DNA from: Sphingobacterium sp. ML3W
GTDB taxonomy: Bacteria; Bacteroidota; Bacteroidia; Sphingobacteriales; Sphingobacteriaceae
Assembly: GCF_000747525.1 (NCBI RefSeq)
Contig: NZ_CP009278.1
Location: 3,038,001-3,102,000, forward strand
Direction: 5' to 3'
DNA: 64,000 nucleotides
Shown here: piece after piece, positions 23,683 to 33,331 of the stretch
How positions within the stretch are numbered: position 1 is the first letter of the stretch
Layout of the letters: each line of letters begins with the position of its first letter
Notes under the pieces: model-generated
What the model was told of the DNA's origin: nothing
Seen by the model: only the letters and a program-made list of their open reading frames with translations
Database searches by the model: none
Made by a program: the position numbers and the translations under genes

Positions 23683-24543
23683 TTACTGACGATGTGATCC
23701 AGGGACCATAATGTTCCAAAGGCCAGGATTATCCGTCTGAATGACCCTAACATAAGGGTATTTATTCAGAAACAAGTCGTAAACCGTATTTCCATTCCGA
23801 AGAGCCTGTTCATCTGTATCACCTAGACTATTTAACCATAAAATAACACCTTGATCTTTAAACTTTAGTAATTCATCCGAGTTATCGAACGAGTGATCAA
23901 TATGGACAATTGAAGTCCGTTTAGACTCTAAAATCTCATGCAGATCGCTCATTTTTCGTGCACGCGGAAAAAGAGTGATACGAGGATTAAGCTTATAGAT
24001 ATTTTCCATTTCTTTGTGGTCATATAGAAAAAAAAGAACTTCGTCTTCCATGTTTTCTGCAACAATCAATTCAAAAGTTTTTGCAACATACTTTTTGTTT
24101 TCTTCTTTAAAATCAATATCCAAGATAATTTTCCCTTTACATAGGCGCAGCACTTCTGTCAACGTTGGCACGCGATAGTTAGTGGTCGCACCTGCTGGTG
24201 AATCCCGTAAATACAGGTTCTCTATTTCAGAATAGGTCAGATGACTCACTTTTCCCTTACCTGTAGTTGTGCGGTCTACAGTACCATCATGCATCAAAAT
24301 AAGCACACCATCTTTAGTACTACGAATATCGAGCTCCACGATAGAGACACCTAACTTTATCGCCTCCAAAATGGAGGGAATTGAATTCTCAGGAAATTGC
24401 TTGTGTGCCCCGCGGTGAGCAGCAATATGCAGTTCTTTTGCCGACAACTTTGTCAATAGGCGATCGGATTGTGCATAAACAACTGAAAACAAAACGCCTG
24501 AAGATACCAACAGAACACGTAGAGCAGTTAATATATGTATCAT
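23683..24543 (-). CDS. secreted glycerophosphodiester phosphodiesterase
   Basis: I chose the ATG at 24541-24543, which gives a clean signal peptide (MIHILTALRVLLVSSG...VYAQ) and leaves one base between the upstream stop and this start. The 286-residue product has the GDPD-family signature AHRGAHKQFPENSIPSILEA, then VELDIRSTKDG and LMHDGTVDRTTTGKG, which provide the His/Glu/Asp metal and catalytic residues, and ILDIDFKEEN in the barrel. It hydrolyses deacylated phospholipid headgroups (glycerophosphodiesters) to glycerol-3-phosphate and an alcohol, here in the periplasm or outside. It is tightly coupled to the phosphatase gene before it, so the two enzymes probably act in sequence to release phosphate. 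Confidence 0.9.
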   Translation of the reverse strand: MIHILTALRVLLVSSGVLFSVVYAQSDRLLTKLSAKELHIAAHRGAHKQFPENSIPSILEAIKLGVSIVELDIRSTKDGVLILMHDGTVDRTTTGKGKVSHLTYSEIENLYLRDSPAGATTNYRVPTLTEVLRLCKGKIILDIDFKEENKKYVAKTFELIVAENMEDEVLFFLYDHKEMENIYKLNPRITLFPRARKMSDLHEILESKRTSIVHIDHSFDNSDELLKFKDQGVILWLNSLGDTDEQALRNGNTVYDLFLNKYPYVRVIQTDNPGLWNIMVPGSHRQ

Positions 24544-24544
24544 G

Positions 24545-25741
24545 TTATTTCTTAGCGAGTTCGAATGAATCAAACAACTGTCCATTCAGTTTATAGCTTG
24601 AAAAGTATAGCTTACTATCTGTAACCCGAATAACTTGGTAGAGCTGTGTCTGCGCACCTGATACTTCCATCCAGCGTTCCGAATCGGAACCATACATCTT
24701 TGGTCCTGCCACAGAAAGGAGATATACCGGACGAACTTTACCAGCTGTACCTCTTGCATAAGTATGATCATGTCCCTGCAATACCAGATCAACTCCATAC
24801 TTTTCGAAAATAGGTTTAAAACGCTCACGTAGGATGATGTTGTCTCTATTTTTTGCTGTTGAATAAACCGGATGATGCATCACAACAATATTCCATTTGG
24901 CTTTTGAGGATGCCAAAACCTCAGCTAACCATTCTTCTTGTCTTCTAGCTGCTACAGAATCTAGCATGATTAATTGTGAATTTAATGAGATCATGCGCAC
25001 ATCCTGATACTCTACATAATATACCGCATCCTGCATACCTACAGGGCCATTTTTAGGAAGATTAAAATGCATTTTCCAATGCGGATCTAATACCAACTGC
25101 TCCAAAGAATCTCTGCGGTATTCATGATTACCAGGAGTAGGTATAGCTGGTATCATCTGATGGATAAACCCGGCTCCTTCATGCCATTCTCCCCATTCGC
25201 TATCGTTATTTGAACGATTAATCAGATCACCGGCATGAACAATAAAACGTGCATTAGGTTCCTGTTGAAAAGCTTTGCGAATGGATCGGGACCATCGCGA
25301 ACGTAAATCATTCTGCGCATCGCCCAGGTAAATAAACGAAAAATCACCCTTTATATCAGCTGTACGAAACTGATTCCAAGCACTCCAATTCGTGCCATCC
25401 CCTACGCGGTAGACATATACAGTACCAGCCTTTAGTCCTTGAAACGAAACTTGCCCATAGTTGTCAGCCGTATTGCCCTCAATTTTTAATTGACTCGTTA
25501 CGCCCATTACCGTCTGCGCTGCTTGCTCCAGATCGGGGCTACTCTGCTCTTCGACAACCTGTCCCACAGCTTTATTAGAAGCACCATTTATTCTCCAGGT
25601 GACAGACTGTGTGGTTGATGGATTATCTGACCACGTCAACGTGATACGATCAGGATATAGCCCACGATCGCTAGTTTGTGCTGTTCCTATACATAGGACA
25701 CAGCATAGACTCAAGGATAAAATTAAATTCTTTAAAATCAT
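24545..25741 (-). CDS. secreted purple-acid-phosphatase-type metallophosphoesterase
   Basis: The start at 25739-25741 gives a signal peptide (MILKNLILSLSLCCVLCIGTAQ); the frame extends upstream without signal character into the SusD gene. The ~398-residue product has an N-terminal fibronectin-III-like PAP domain (PDRITLTWSDNPSTTQSVTW) and a C-terminal calcineurin-like domain with metal motifs GDAQND, HAGDLI, PGNHE, MHHPVYS and LQGHDHTY. It removes phosphate from monoesters or related substrates outside the cytoplasm. It starts 31 bp after susD and is followed by the GDPD gene after one base, giving a sigma/FecR/SusCD/phosphatase/diesterase locus. Confidence 0.9.
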   Translation of the reverse strand: MILKNLILSLSLCCVLCIGTAQTSDRGLYPDRITLTWSDNPSTTQSVTWRINGASNKAVGQVVEEQSSPDLEQAAQTVMGVTSQLKIEGNTADNYGQVSFQGLKAGTVYVYRVGDGTNWSAWNQFRTADIKGDFSFIYLGDAQNDLRSRWSRSIRKAFQQEPNARFIVHAGDLINRSNNDSEWGEWHEGAGFIHQMIPAIPTPGNHEYRRDSLEQLVLDPHWKMHFNLPKNGPVGMQDAVYYVEYQDVRMISLNSQLIMLDSVAARRQEEWLAEVLASSKAKWNIVVMHHPVYSTAKNRDNIILRERFKPIFEKYGVDLVLQGHDHTYARGTAGKVRPVYLLSVAGPKMYGSDSERWMEVSGAQTQLYQVIRVTDSKLYFSSYKLNGQLFDSFELAKK

Positions 25742-25772
25742 TATGATCGATATTAATTGTTTGTATATATGA

Positions 25773-27425
25773 TTACCATGGTTTATTCGTTCCTTGTAGC
25801 AACCAGGACTTGGACCATGCACTATTTTCATTATCTGCTTGAGAGTAGGCCGTTTTTTCAATTCGACCCAAGGCTTCTGTCGCATTTTTTTGATTAACAC
25901 TCATTTCATTCTGCATATAAGGAATGCGTAATGGCAGTTGAGAACGAATGGCTGCAGGTCCGGCTTTCAATTGCGGATAGCCCGTTCTTCGATAATCAAA
26001 CCAGGCTTGTGATGCTGTAGACCAATTAGAAATCCATTTCTGCTCCATAATCTGTGCTTGTGTATTATTAAAAGCAACGCCAGGCTTTTGAATATATTCG
26101 CTATACTCATTTTCTTTTCCCCAAGTAGCAAGCGAATTGCGCACACCTTGCTCATAATAGGTCTTAGGAGACTCGGGCAATGCCCATCCTTTCCAAGCCG
26201 CTTCAGCCAAAATAAAACTTACTTCAGATGCTGCGAGTAGTCGAGCTTTCAGTATTTCCCCTTTTGCTGCCTTATAGCTATCATGGAGGTAAGAAACATG
26301 CGGATTCATCGATGTTTGTCCAGGGCTCGGATTGAGATTATAGGCTGATGGGTTTTTAGAAACACTGGGTGGCAATCCTACGTATTCCGCATCAACGTCC
26401 ACAGTAATACCTTTGACCACATCGGGTGAAACAATACGGACACCATTCACGATTCGATCGGTTCCACTTGGTTCTGTCGAACGAATCTCGATCGGAATTT
26501 CCACCTTTTTCGCCCAAACCGCTATTCGCGGGTCATGAAACTCTTGTAGGCGATCAACAAGTGTTGCACACATTTTCATCCGGCGAAAGTTACTGCCACT
26601 TGCATCAAAAACGGTATTAGAAGGCCAGGAATCTGATGCATTATTTCCCATAAAACTCATCACTACCTCATCCTCTACAGATGTAATTATCGGGAAATCT
26701 GCCGGATGTGCCAACATGTTTTCTATTCCTTCTTTAGCAAAGGTGTTTTCTTTTTCTGCGATGCGCATGTAGTAGCGCAAAGCCAAGGAATTGGCAAAGC
26801 GACGCCATTTAACGACATTGCCTCCAAAATAGATATCTGCACTTGCCAAAACATCATATCGGCCATTAGGTTTTGAAAATAAGGCGTTTGCCTGTTTCAG
26901 CTCTTCAATGATTCCTTTGTAGATCACATCCTGCCGATCAAACTTGGGGAAATTGTACTGCACGCCTCCCTGTTCAGCTTTTAGCGCATCGGTATAAGGA
27001 GCATCTCCCCACAAATCTGTGATCAGCCCAAACAGATAAGCGCGCATGACCAGTGAAACACCATGATGAAAATCAAACCCCAATTCTTCAGACCGGCGAC
27101 GCATCAATTCGTTATCGCGTAAAAATCCATAATAAGCATCCCAGCTTAATATTCCCCCTGTCCACTCATAATCATTGTGCGAATCAAACCAGGCATCCAA
27201 TTGCGTATGTTGAACCACACCTCCCAGATCTGTAAAACTGAGATCATTATATTTACTTCCTGTACCAGCAAGTATAGTGGGCAATAGTAAATTTGGATTT
27301 GCTTCCTCCTCACTTACGCCATTGGGATTGATATTGATTTCCGTTAGATCTTTACAGCTCCACAAGCATATACTTATGGCAGAGACAAACAGTGCTATTT
27401 TTATAGTTTTAAAATGATTGTTCAT
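25773..27425 (-). CDS. SusD/RagB-family outer-membrane nutrient-binding lipoprotein
   Basis: This 550-residue lipoprotein has signal and lipobox SICLWSC (Cys24). The SusD_2-type start CKDLTEININPNGVSEEEAN, then NLLLPTILAG, and the C-terminal MEQKWISNWSTASQAWFDYRRTG segment are diagnostic. It binds ligand at the cell surface and delivers it to the SusC-type transporter encoded 15 bp upstream. The downstream phosphatase and glycerophosphodiesterase suggest phosphate esters or a phosphorylated polymer as ligand. Confidence 0.93.
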   Translation of the reverse strand: MNNHFKTIKIALFVSAISICLWSCKDLTEININPNGVSEEEANPNLLLPTILAGTGSKYNDLSFTDLGGVVQHTQLDAWFDSHNDYEWTGGILSWDAYYGFLRDNELMRRRSEELGFDFHHGVSLVMRAYLFGLITDLWGDAPYTDALKAEQGGVQYNFPKFDRQDVIYKGIIEELKQANALFSKPNGRYDVLASADIYFGGNVVKWRRFANSLALRYYMRIAEKENTFAKEGIENMLAHPADFPIITSVEDEVVMSFMGNNASDSWPSNTVFDASGSNFRRMKMCATLVDRLQEFHDPRIAVWAKKVEIPIEIRSTEPSGTDRIVNGVRIVSPDVVKGITVDVDAEYVGLPPSVSKNPSAYNLNPSPGQTSMNPHVSYLHDSYKAAKGEILKARLLAASEVSFILAEAAWKGWALPESPKTYYEQGVRNSLATWGKENEYSEYIQKPGVAFNNTQAQIMEQKWISNWSTASQAWFDYRRTGYPQLKAGPAAIRSQLPLRIPYMQNEMSVNQKNATEALGRIEKTAYSQADNENSAWSKSWLLQGTNKPW

Positions 27426-27440
27426 TGTCTTGGCTTTATA

Positions 27441-30400
27441 TTAAAATGTGATATTAACCTTAAATCCGATCGGCATAGTCCAAGGAGTTACGTTGTAACG
27501 CTCTATGCCCTGCTTAAAACCGACTCCTACTTCAGATTGAAACGCCATTTCGGGATCAATTCCAACTTTGGCCTTCGTCCATAAAAGTAAATTGCGGGTA
27601 TAGACCCCCACACTGCCCCCATCAATGCCCATACGCGTAAGCCATTTCCCTTTCAAATCATAACTGAAAGACAGTTCTCTTAATTTAATAAATGAGGCGT
27701 CAAACGTGGCTGCATTCATAAAATCCCATGGGTAGTTGTCCGAATAAGCAATATATTGTGTACCCTCACCACCTAGATTTTCTTTATATCCTGTGATATT
27801 CCCCTGGGCATCGTATTCTGCAATGACCCCTGGGTTGAATACGCCAAAGTTTCCAACGTTTCCACCTACATTGACTGGATAGCCTCCATATTCATCACCA
27901 GGACCTCCAACAATTGGATAACGGTTACCTTGCACACGAACCAGATCATTTTCAATCAGATAATTACGTAGGGACTCTCCTGTCAGTCCGTTTGGATTGA
28001 TCAACTGATCCAAAAATCGTTGCGTGGTAAGGTTCGATTCAAAATAGCGGTAGGTCTGCGACATAAATTTACCTCCAAAACGCATATCTGCAGCGATATT
28101 CATCGTCCATTTTTTATACCGCAATGAAGATTGGATTCCCATACTGAAGTCAGGATTAAAATTGCCGATCTTATTGCGGCTATTATTAATACGTACAGCC
28201 TGCCAAGAACCATTTTTATCCAATATAGGATAACCATTATAAGGAGATGATGGATCTTCAACAGTCACGAGTTGAGAGTCATACAGATCACCAATCTCTT
28301 CCCCCACATAGGTTCGTGCTCCACCACGTCCATCCGTCCAGAACGTATGAAACTCGACACCTTCCGAGAGCTCATTGATCCGCGTTCGGTTACGGTGCCA
28401 ATTAACACCTAGATCCCACGTCCAGTTTTCTTTTTCAATAGGACGTCCAGATAAGGCCAGCTCTATCCCTTTACTGCTCAATAGACCAGCATTAATGTTT
28501 CTCGAACTAAATCCACTTGAGCTCGGCAATGTCGTGGAAATGATCTGATTTTTATTATCTAGCGTATAATAGGTTCCTTCAAATTTTAACCTGTTTTTCC
28601 AAATTCCGATATCAGTACCAATTTCATATGAAGTTGCTTCTTCGGGTTTAAGATCTGGTAAAAGAAGCTTTCCAGAACGTGTAATACGCAACACATCACC
28701 CCAGCTTCCGGGATTACTCAGCACATTAAACAAATTGTAACTTCCGGTATCATTTCCTACACGTGCGATACCCCCCCGCAACTTGAATAAACTCACAGCC
28801 GCTGGCAAAGTAAAAACGCGATCGGCCAATAAGCTTAGCGATGCAGAAGGATAAAAATAAGAACGATTAGCGGCGGGTAAAGTACTCGACCAATCATTCC
28901 TGCCAGTCAAATCCAGGTATACCATATCCCGATAACTGAGATTGATCAATCCGTAGACACTATTGACAGCACGCTCCGAAAGACTACTTGCAAAATCCAA
29001 GTTGAGCGGACTGATATTAGAAAGGCTATACAAACCCGGCGTTATTAAACCTGCACCATTTTTAGATGCATTTTGGACCGAATTTGATTTGGAATAGCGA
29101 AGATTTCCGCCTAGCGATCCCGTGGCATGGAAGTCTCCCAATTTCTTATTATAGGTAGTCAGAAAATCTATATTCTGCTCCATATTCATCAGATTGACGA
29201 TACCATAGGCACCACGTGGCTCATTAGTATAGCTATAGGGGATTTTGGTTTCCCGATTCTCCCAGTAAACATCTGTGGCATAGCGCACCATCATATTCCA
29301 ATCCTTCCGAATGTTCCAGTCCAATCGCAAATTTCCGAATACACGATCGCGAACGAAACCGTTGTTGACACCATAGGCTAAAAAATAAGGGTTATTAAAA
29401 TTCCCCATGGACTGCGAGCGTTGCTGTAACCCCTCTTGTCCAGGCATCCAATAATCTTTCAGATCCAATATATTAATGTGCGGCGCCACTTCATATGCCG
29501 CTTGCAAAGGATTTGTTCCGCGATTGGTAGCAGGGCGATTATTAGAATTGTTTCGGCTAGCATCCAGAGACATTCCCAATGAAAGATTATCGCGCAAGCG
29601 CATCGTTGCATTGATATTCAACGTATTTCTAAATAAATCAGCATTAGGTACAATGCCCCTATTATTCATATTAGAATAAGAAAACCGATAATCAAGGCGT
29701 TCACTACGATTAGCCAATGAAATTCCGTTGGTACTCGTTATCCCGGTCTGTACAAAATTTTTGATATTATTCGGGTAAGACTTTAATTCCGTCGGGATCT
29801 GATTCCCATCAGCATCCCGTGGGCTATTCCACTGGATGGCCTTGTATCCTCTATCTAGAGCAGGTCCTACCATGTAACTGGATTCCTCTTCAATTGTAAG
29901 ATCTCCGGCAAGATCTCCTGGTTTCCAAGGCATAGTACCACTCGCAAATTTATTATGTAAATCGATGTAGTGATAAGGAATATCGAAAACGGTATTACTC
30001 GTCAAGTTTATCGTCATTTTCTCTGCATTTTTACCACTCTTGGTTGTGATCAAAACTACGCCATTTCCTGCTCGTGATCCATAAAGAGCAGCGGCACTAG
30101 GCCCTTTTAAAACAGATATATTTTCAATATCCTCTGGATTGATATTGGATATCGCATTTCCATAATCCACCTTATTATCATCACCGATTTGACCGATATT
30201 GTTGAGTTGATTCATAATCGGCACCCCATCGACAACAAACAGAGGCTGATTATCGCTACTTAAGGATGAAGCACCACGAATCACCATACTCACCGAAGCC
30301 CCAGTAGGGCCTGTAGCACTGATCGCAACCCCCGGAACCTTTCCTGCCATAGCAATCATAAAATTATCATTGTTCACCCGATTCAGATCTTCACCTTTCA

Positions 30401-31088
30401 CGGTACCTACTGCATATCCGAGTGAACGGTCCTGACGTTTGATCCCCAAAGCAGTGACCACCACCTCTCCCAGTTCATTTTTATTTTCCTCTAAAATGAC
30501 GGACTGCACTCCAACGGTATTGGCATCGATCTTTACAGCGCTTATTTCTTTGGTTCCATATGAAATATGCGTAACCAAAAGCGTGTAAGTACCCGCAGGC
30601 ACTTTCAATTGAGCATCTCCCTTCGCATCGGTCAATATGCTTTGACCAGTGGATCTAATTTTAATAGATGCTCCTGCAATGGGCTTACCTGTCTCATCGA
30701 TGACATGCAAACGCATATTAAAGTTCTGTTGCACTTGTTCGCCGACTAAAACTACAGCACCGTTTACCTTTTTTGAATGGATATTGGTATTTTTCAAAAT
30801 ATAGCGCAATACTTCTTCAAAACTTGCATTTTGGAAAGTATGCTCCTTTATTGCGACTTTCTCCAATTGCAAAGCTTGCTTATCATAACCGATACCAAGA
30901 CCAGTTTGCTGAGACAGAAGCAATAGCGCCTGCGAGGCATTACCTGCTTTAAGATGGATATTGATTCCTTCTGATTTCACTTGCCTATTATGAGCATAGA
31001 CTGAGGTTGCTGTAACCTCCGAAATGAATACAGATGAGCTGAAAGCCAATGCAGCAGCCAATGTGCTGAGCTTCGTAATTTTATACAT
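27441..31088 (-). CDS. SusC/RagA-family TonB-dependent transporter with STN domain
   Basis: This is a 1215-residue outer-membrane beta-barrel transporter. After the signal peptide an STN domain (about 40-115, INIHLKAGNASQALLLLS) provides the contact with the FecR anti-sigma factor encoded next door. A carboxypeptidase-regulatory-like domain (about 127-200) follows, then the SusC plug (VVVTALGIKRQDRSLGYAVG, VVDGVPI, SVLKGPSAAALYGSRAGNG) and the barrel ending in PWTMPIGFKVNITF. The length and order are typical. The STN domain and the adjacent ECF sigma/FecR pair show that this locus is induced by transport signalling across the envelope. Confidence 0.95.
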   Translation of the reverse strand: MYKITKLSTLAAALAFSSSVFISEVTATSVYAHNRQVKSEGINIHLKAGNASQALLLLSQQTGLGIGYDKQALQLEKVAIKEHTFQNASFEEVLRYILKNTNIHSKKVNGAVVLVGEQVQQNFNMRLHVIDETGKPIAGASIKIRSTGQSILTDAKGDAQLKVPAGTYTLLVTHISYGTKEISAVKIDANTVGVQSVILEENKNELGEVVVTALGIKRQDRSLGYAVGTVKGEDLNRVNNDNFMIAMAGKVPGVAISATGPTGASVSMVIRGASSLSSDNQPLFVVDGVPIMNQLNNIGQIGDDNKVDYGNAISNINPEDIENISVLKGPSAAALYGSRAGNGVVLITTKSGKNAEKMTINLTSNTVFDIPYHYIDLHNKFASGTMPWKPGDLAGDLTIEEESSYMVGPALDRGYKAIQWNSPRDADGNQIPTELKSYPNNIKNFVQTGITSTNGISLANRSERLDYRFSYSNMNNRGIVPNADLFRNTLNINATMRLRDNLSLGMSLDASRNNSNNRPATNRGTNPLQAAYEVAPHINILDLKDYWMPGQEGLQQRSQSMGNFNNPYFLAYGVNNGFVRDRVFGNLRLDWNIRKDWNMMVRYATDVYWENRETKIPYSYTNEPRGAYGIVNLMNMEQNIDFLTTYNKKLGDFHATGSLGGNLRYSKSNSVQNASKNGAGLITPGLYSLSNISPLNLDFASSLSERAVNSVYGLINLSYRDMVYLDLTGRNDWSSTLPAANRSYFYPSASLSLLADRVFTLPAAVSLFKLRGGIARVGNDTGSYNLFNVLSNPGSWGDVLRITRSGKLLLPDLKPEEATSYEIGTDIGIWKNRLKFEGTYYTLDNKNQIISTTLPSSSGFSSRNINAGLLSSKGIELALSGRPIEKENWTWDLGVNWHRNRTRINELSEGVEFHTFWTDGRGGARTYVGEEIGDLYDSQLVTVEDPSSPYNGYPILDKNGSWQAVRINNSRNKIGNFNPDFSMGIQSSLRYKKWTMNIAADMRFGGKFMSQTYRYFESNLTTQRFLDQLINPNGLTGESLRNYLIENDLVRVQGNRYPIVGGPGDEYGGYPVNVGGNVGNFGVFNPGVIAEYDAQGNITGYKENLGGEGTQYIAYSDNYPWDFMNAATFDASFIKLRELSFSYDLKGKWLTRMGIDGGSVGVYTRNLLLWTKAKVGIDPEMAFQSEVGVGFKQGIERYNVTPWTMPIGFKVNITF

Positions 31089-31213
31089 ATATTTGCATTA
31101 ATGTTTATTACAACATGAATTAAGGGTGCTCACTGGTCGATTTTGCGGTTTGCCAGATGAGCACTTTTCTATTGAGAAACTCCCCCGTTTCCCATCTTTA
31201 ACTGTTTTTAAGT

Positions 31214-32188
31214 TTATTTATGTAGTATTATTTCATTTCCTTCCCTCCTAAAATTAATTTGGTGAATAGTACATATCATATGAAGAAGCTGATCGACCGA
31301 TTTTACCTGAGGTAAAAGCAACGAATAGCTAAAACTAGCCGTATCTAAGCTGTCACTACGTAAGATCAAGCCATAGCGATTGTAAATAAGTTCCTGTAAT
31401 TCGGAAAAATTGGCACCAGACATTAAAATACCGCCACGCGTCCAGATATTGGCATAATCGGGATTGGAATCATACAGTTTATAACTGCCCTGATCCTTTT
31501 CATATTGCAAACGCTTACCTGCCGTTAGCACGTGCAATGACGTATTTAAGTTACTACCAACCCGTACACGCCCAGTTTTAACATCGATGGTAATATTTTT
31601 TGATTGTTCTGAGTTATTGACGTTAAAGGAAGTACCGAGCACGGCTATGGTTAATGTTCCCGTTTCGATTGAAAACGGATGTAAGGTATCGCGTTGCACA
31701 TTGAAAAAGGCCTCTCCTTTATCCAGATAAATTTTTCTGCTTTTCAGATACTCCTGCTCATGATATCGAACCTGGGTGTTTCCATTGAGCGTTATGATTG
31801 AATGATCTGGAAGTTGTAATTCCCTTTGTTCGCCGGGAAGGGTCGATATCTGTGTGAAAGCAATCGAAACAGCAGTATCACTTTGAATGAAAGGTTGCGA
31901 TTTTTGATAGATTAACAAGCCCGAAACACCGAATATCAAAATCGAAGCTGCAACAGAAATCCAGCGTAATCGGACCACACGAGCTTGTTTTTTACTGGCT
32001 TGAATAGATGGAGGAAATGCAGCGAATATCGCTTGCTTCACTTTTACTTTATGCTGTTCATCTGTAAAAGGATCTTCTTTACCAGAAGATACCTCATCAT
32101 ACCAGCTATCCACGTTCTTTTTTTCCTCTTCCGACAGTTTATCTGCAAGGTAACGCTGTATTATATTTTTAAACTCTTCTAAATTCAC
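31214..32188 (-). CDS. FecR-family anti-sigma factor
   Basis: This 324-residue single-pass inner-membrane protein has a cytoplasmic N-terminal segment that binds the sigma factor, a membrane helix near 75-95 (WISVAASILIFGVSGLLIY) and a periplasmic FecR domain (TLPGEQRELQLPDHSIITLNG, YLDKGEAFFNV, IAVLGTSFNV). The C-terminal DUF4974-like part (YNRYGLILRSDS) receives the signal from the STN domain of the transporter. It lies 65 bp behind the sigma gene and 125 bp before susC. Confidence 0.93.
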   Translation of the reverse strand: MNLEEFKNIIQRYLADKLSEEEKKNVDSWYDEVSSGKEDPFTDEQHKVKVKQAIFAAFPPSIQASKKQARVVRLRWISVAASILIFGVSGLLIYQKSQPFIQSDTAVSIAFTQISTLPGEQRELQLPDHSIITLNGNTQVRYHEQEYLKSRKIYLDKGEAFFNVQRDTLHPFSIETGTLTIAVLGTSFNVNNSEQSKNITIDVKTGRVRVGSNLNTSLHVLTAGKRLQYEKDQGSYKLYDSNPDYANIWTRGGILMSGANFSELQELIYNRYGLILRSDSLDTASFSYSLLLPQVKSVDQLLHMICTIHQINFRREGNEIILHK

Positions 32189-32253
32189 CTGTTTGCTGTT
32201 GTTTTACTTACTACAGGTGAAGACCATCAAAATACTTTAAGAAACTGTTTTCT

Positions 32254-32871
32254 TTATGTTAAGAAATTATGAAACAGATAAACACTCGCTAAGACCAGCA
32301 AGATATCATCGTGGTCTGCGAATCGTTGTGTCAGATCTTGCTTCAGTATTTTCTTTGCCTCATAGAGATGATTTTTCACCGTCTGCTCGGCAATACTCAG
32401 TTTCTGAGCAATCTGCTTGATGGTATAGTTGTCATTTCGCAAAAGATATACGGCCTGCATGGTTTTGGGCAACCTCGCTACAGAACGATCTACTATATTT
32501 TCTAACTCCTGATACTGTGCAAGTGTATTATCATTTGAAGCAGTAAACTTATCCATACGGTATAGCATCTTTTCCATGATGTTTTTGCGTACTTTCTCTG
32601 TCGCATAATGATTTAATATCTTATTTTTGATTGCTTTAAAAAAATAAGGTTTTATTGATTCGTAATCCTCTTTAAGTAAATGGCGCTTTTCCCAAATTTG
32701 AATAAACACTTCCTGAACAATATCTTTTGAAATCGCTTCATCCTGCAAATGTCGATAAGCCAATGCATATAACTCTTCCCAGTAAGCATCAAAAAAATAG
32801 GTAAACGCCCGTGGATCTCCATTTTTAAATCGAGACAAATAAAGGATTTCCTTCTTGGTTTGGGTAAACAT
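32254..32871 (-). CDS. ECF RNA polymerase sigma factor (FecI/Bacteroidota type)
   Basis: This 205-residue sigma-70 ECF factor has region 2 (FTYFFDAYWEELYALAYR, then ISKDIVQEVFIQIWEKR) and region 4 (LPKTMQAVYLLRNDNYTIK, then QIAQKLSIAEQTVKNHLYEA). It is paired with the FecR gene and directs transcription of the SusCD/phosphatase operon. A perfect -7 element (TATCTTTG, 32879-32886) ends only 7 bp before the ATG, so its own message would be almost leaderless if that element is used. Confidence 0.93.
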   Translation of the reverse strand: MFTQTKKEILYLSRFKNGDPRAFTYFFDAYWEELYALAYRHLQDEAISKDIVQEVFIQIWEKRHLLKEDYESIKPYFFKAIKNKILNHYATEKVRKNIMEKMLYRMDKFTASNDNTLAQYQELENIVDRSVARLPKTMQAVYLLRNDNYTIKQIAQKLSIAEQTVKNHLYEAKKILKQDLTQRFADHDDILLVLASVYLFHNFLT

Positions 32872-32878
32872 GACCTTA

Positions 32879-32886
32879 CAAAGATA
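32879..32886 (-). promoter_or_regulatory. Bacteroidota -7 promoter element directly before the ECF sigma gene
   Basis: The minus strand reads TATCTTTG, a perfect TAnnTTTG match. With a start site about 4-7 nt downstream the transcript would begin at or next to the ATG (32869-32871), implying a leaderless or near-leaderless mRNA. The -33 TTG is not evident. Confidence 0.5.
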
Positions 32887-32936
32887 GGTTGAGAATATTA
32901 CGCTAATATTAATTAATCATCAACCTTACAATTCTG

Positions 32937-33310
32937 CTACGCAAACAGACCCAGGATATCTTTTGATACTTTCGTATTGTTCCCTTGATTGTCACAAAAA
33001 TTTAAATTTCCCATGATCTTTTGACACCGTTGTACGGTATCCACTGTCGTCACTTATCTCTAAACGACCAAGTATATTTTTACTTACTGTGGTCTGAGTT
33101 GCATAATCATTTTTTTGCCACTATATTGCTAGCATAATCTTCCTTAATAATGGTTTTAGAACCATTATCAGTCACTTTTGTAAGATTACCAGAATAGTCT
33201 TGCTCCTATTTGATTTTCCTGGACCACCGATCCGAAACAATAATATTACCCCAGCTATCAGTTGTAATTTTTATATCGCTTTTATCAATAGGGGCTTGTT
33301 TGATAGCCTA
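32937..33310 (-). pseudogene. decayed repeat-protein gene (T/V-T-D-x-G-N repeats)
   Basis: Between stop codons and frame changes the minus strand repeatedly reads one motif: TTDSWGNIIVSDRWSRK, EQDYSGNLTKVTDNGSKTI, DYATQTTVSKNILGRLEI, SDDSGYRTTVSKDHGKF, and CDNQGNNTKVSKDILGLFA before a TAG at 32937-32939. The ~15-20-residue repeat (DxxGNxTxVSKDxxG) resembles repeat proteins of unknown function in Bacteroidota. At least three frame interruptions mean that it is not expressed whole. It sits directly behind the MG2-type gene at 33332-35098. Confidence 0.5.
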
Positions 33311-33331
33311 AAATCAGAGTTCGAAAACGTA

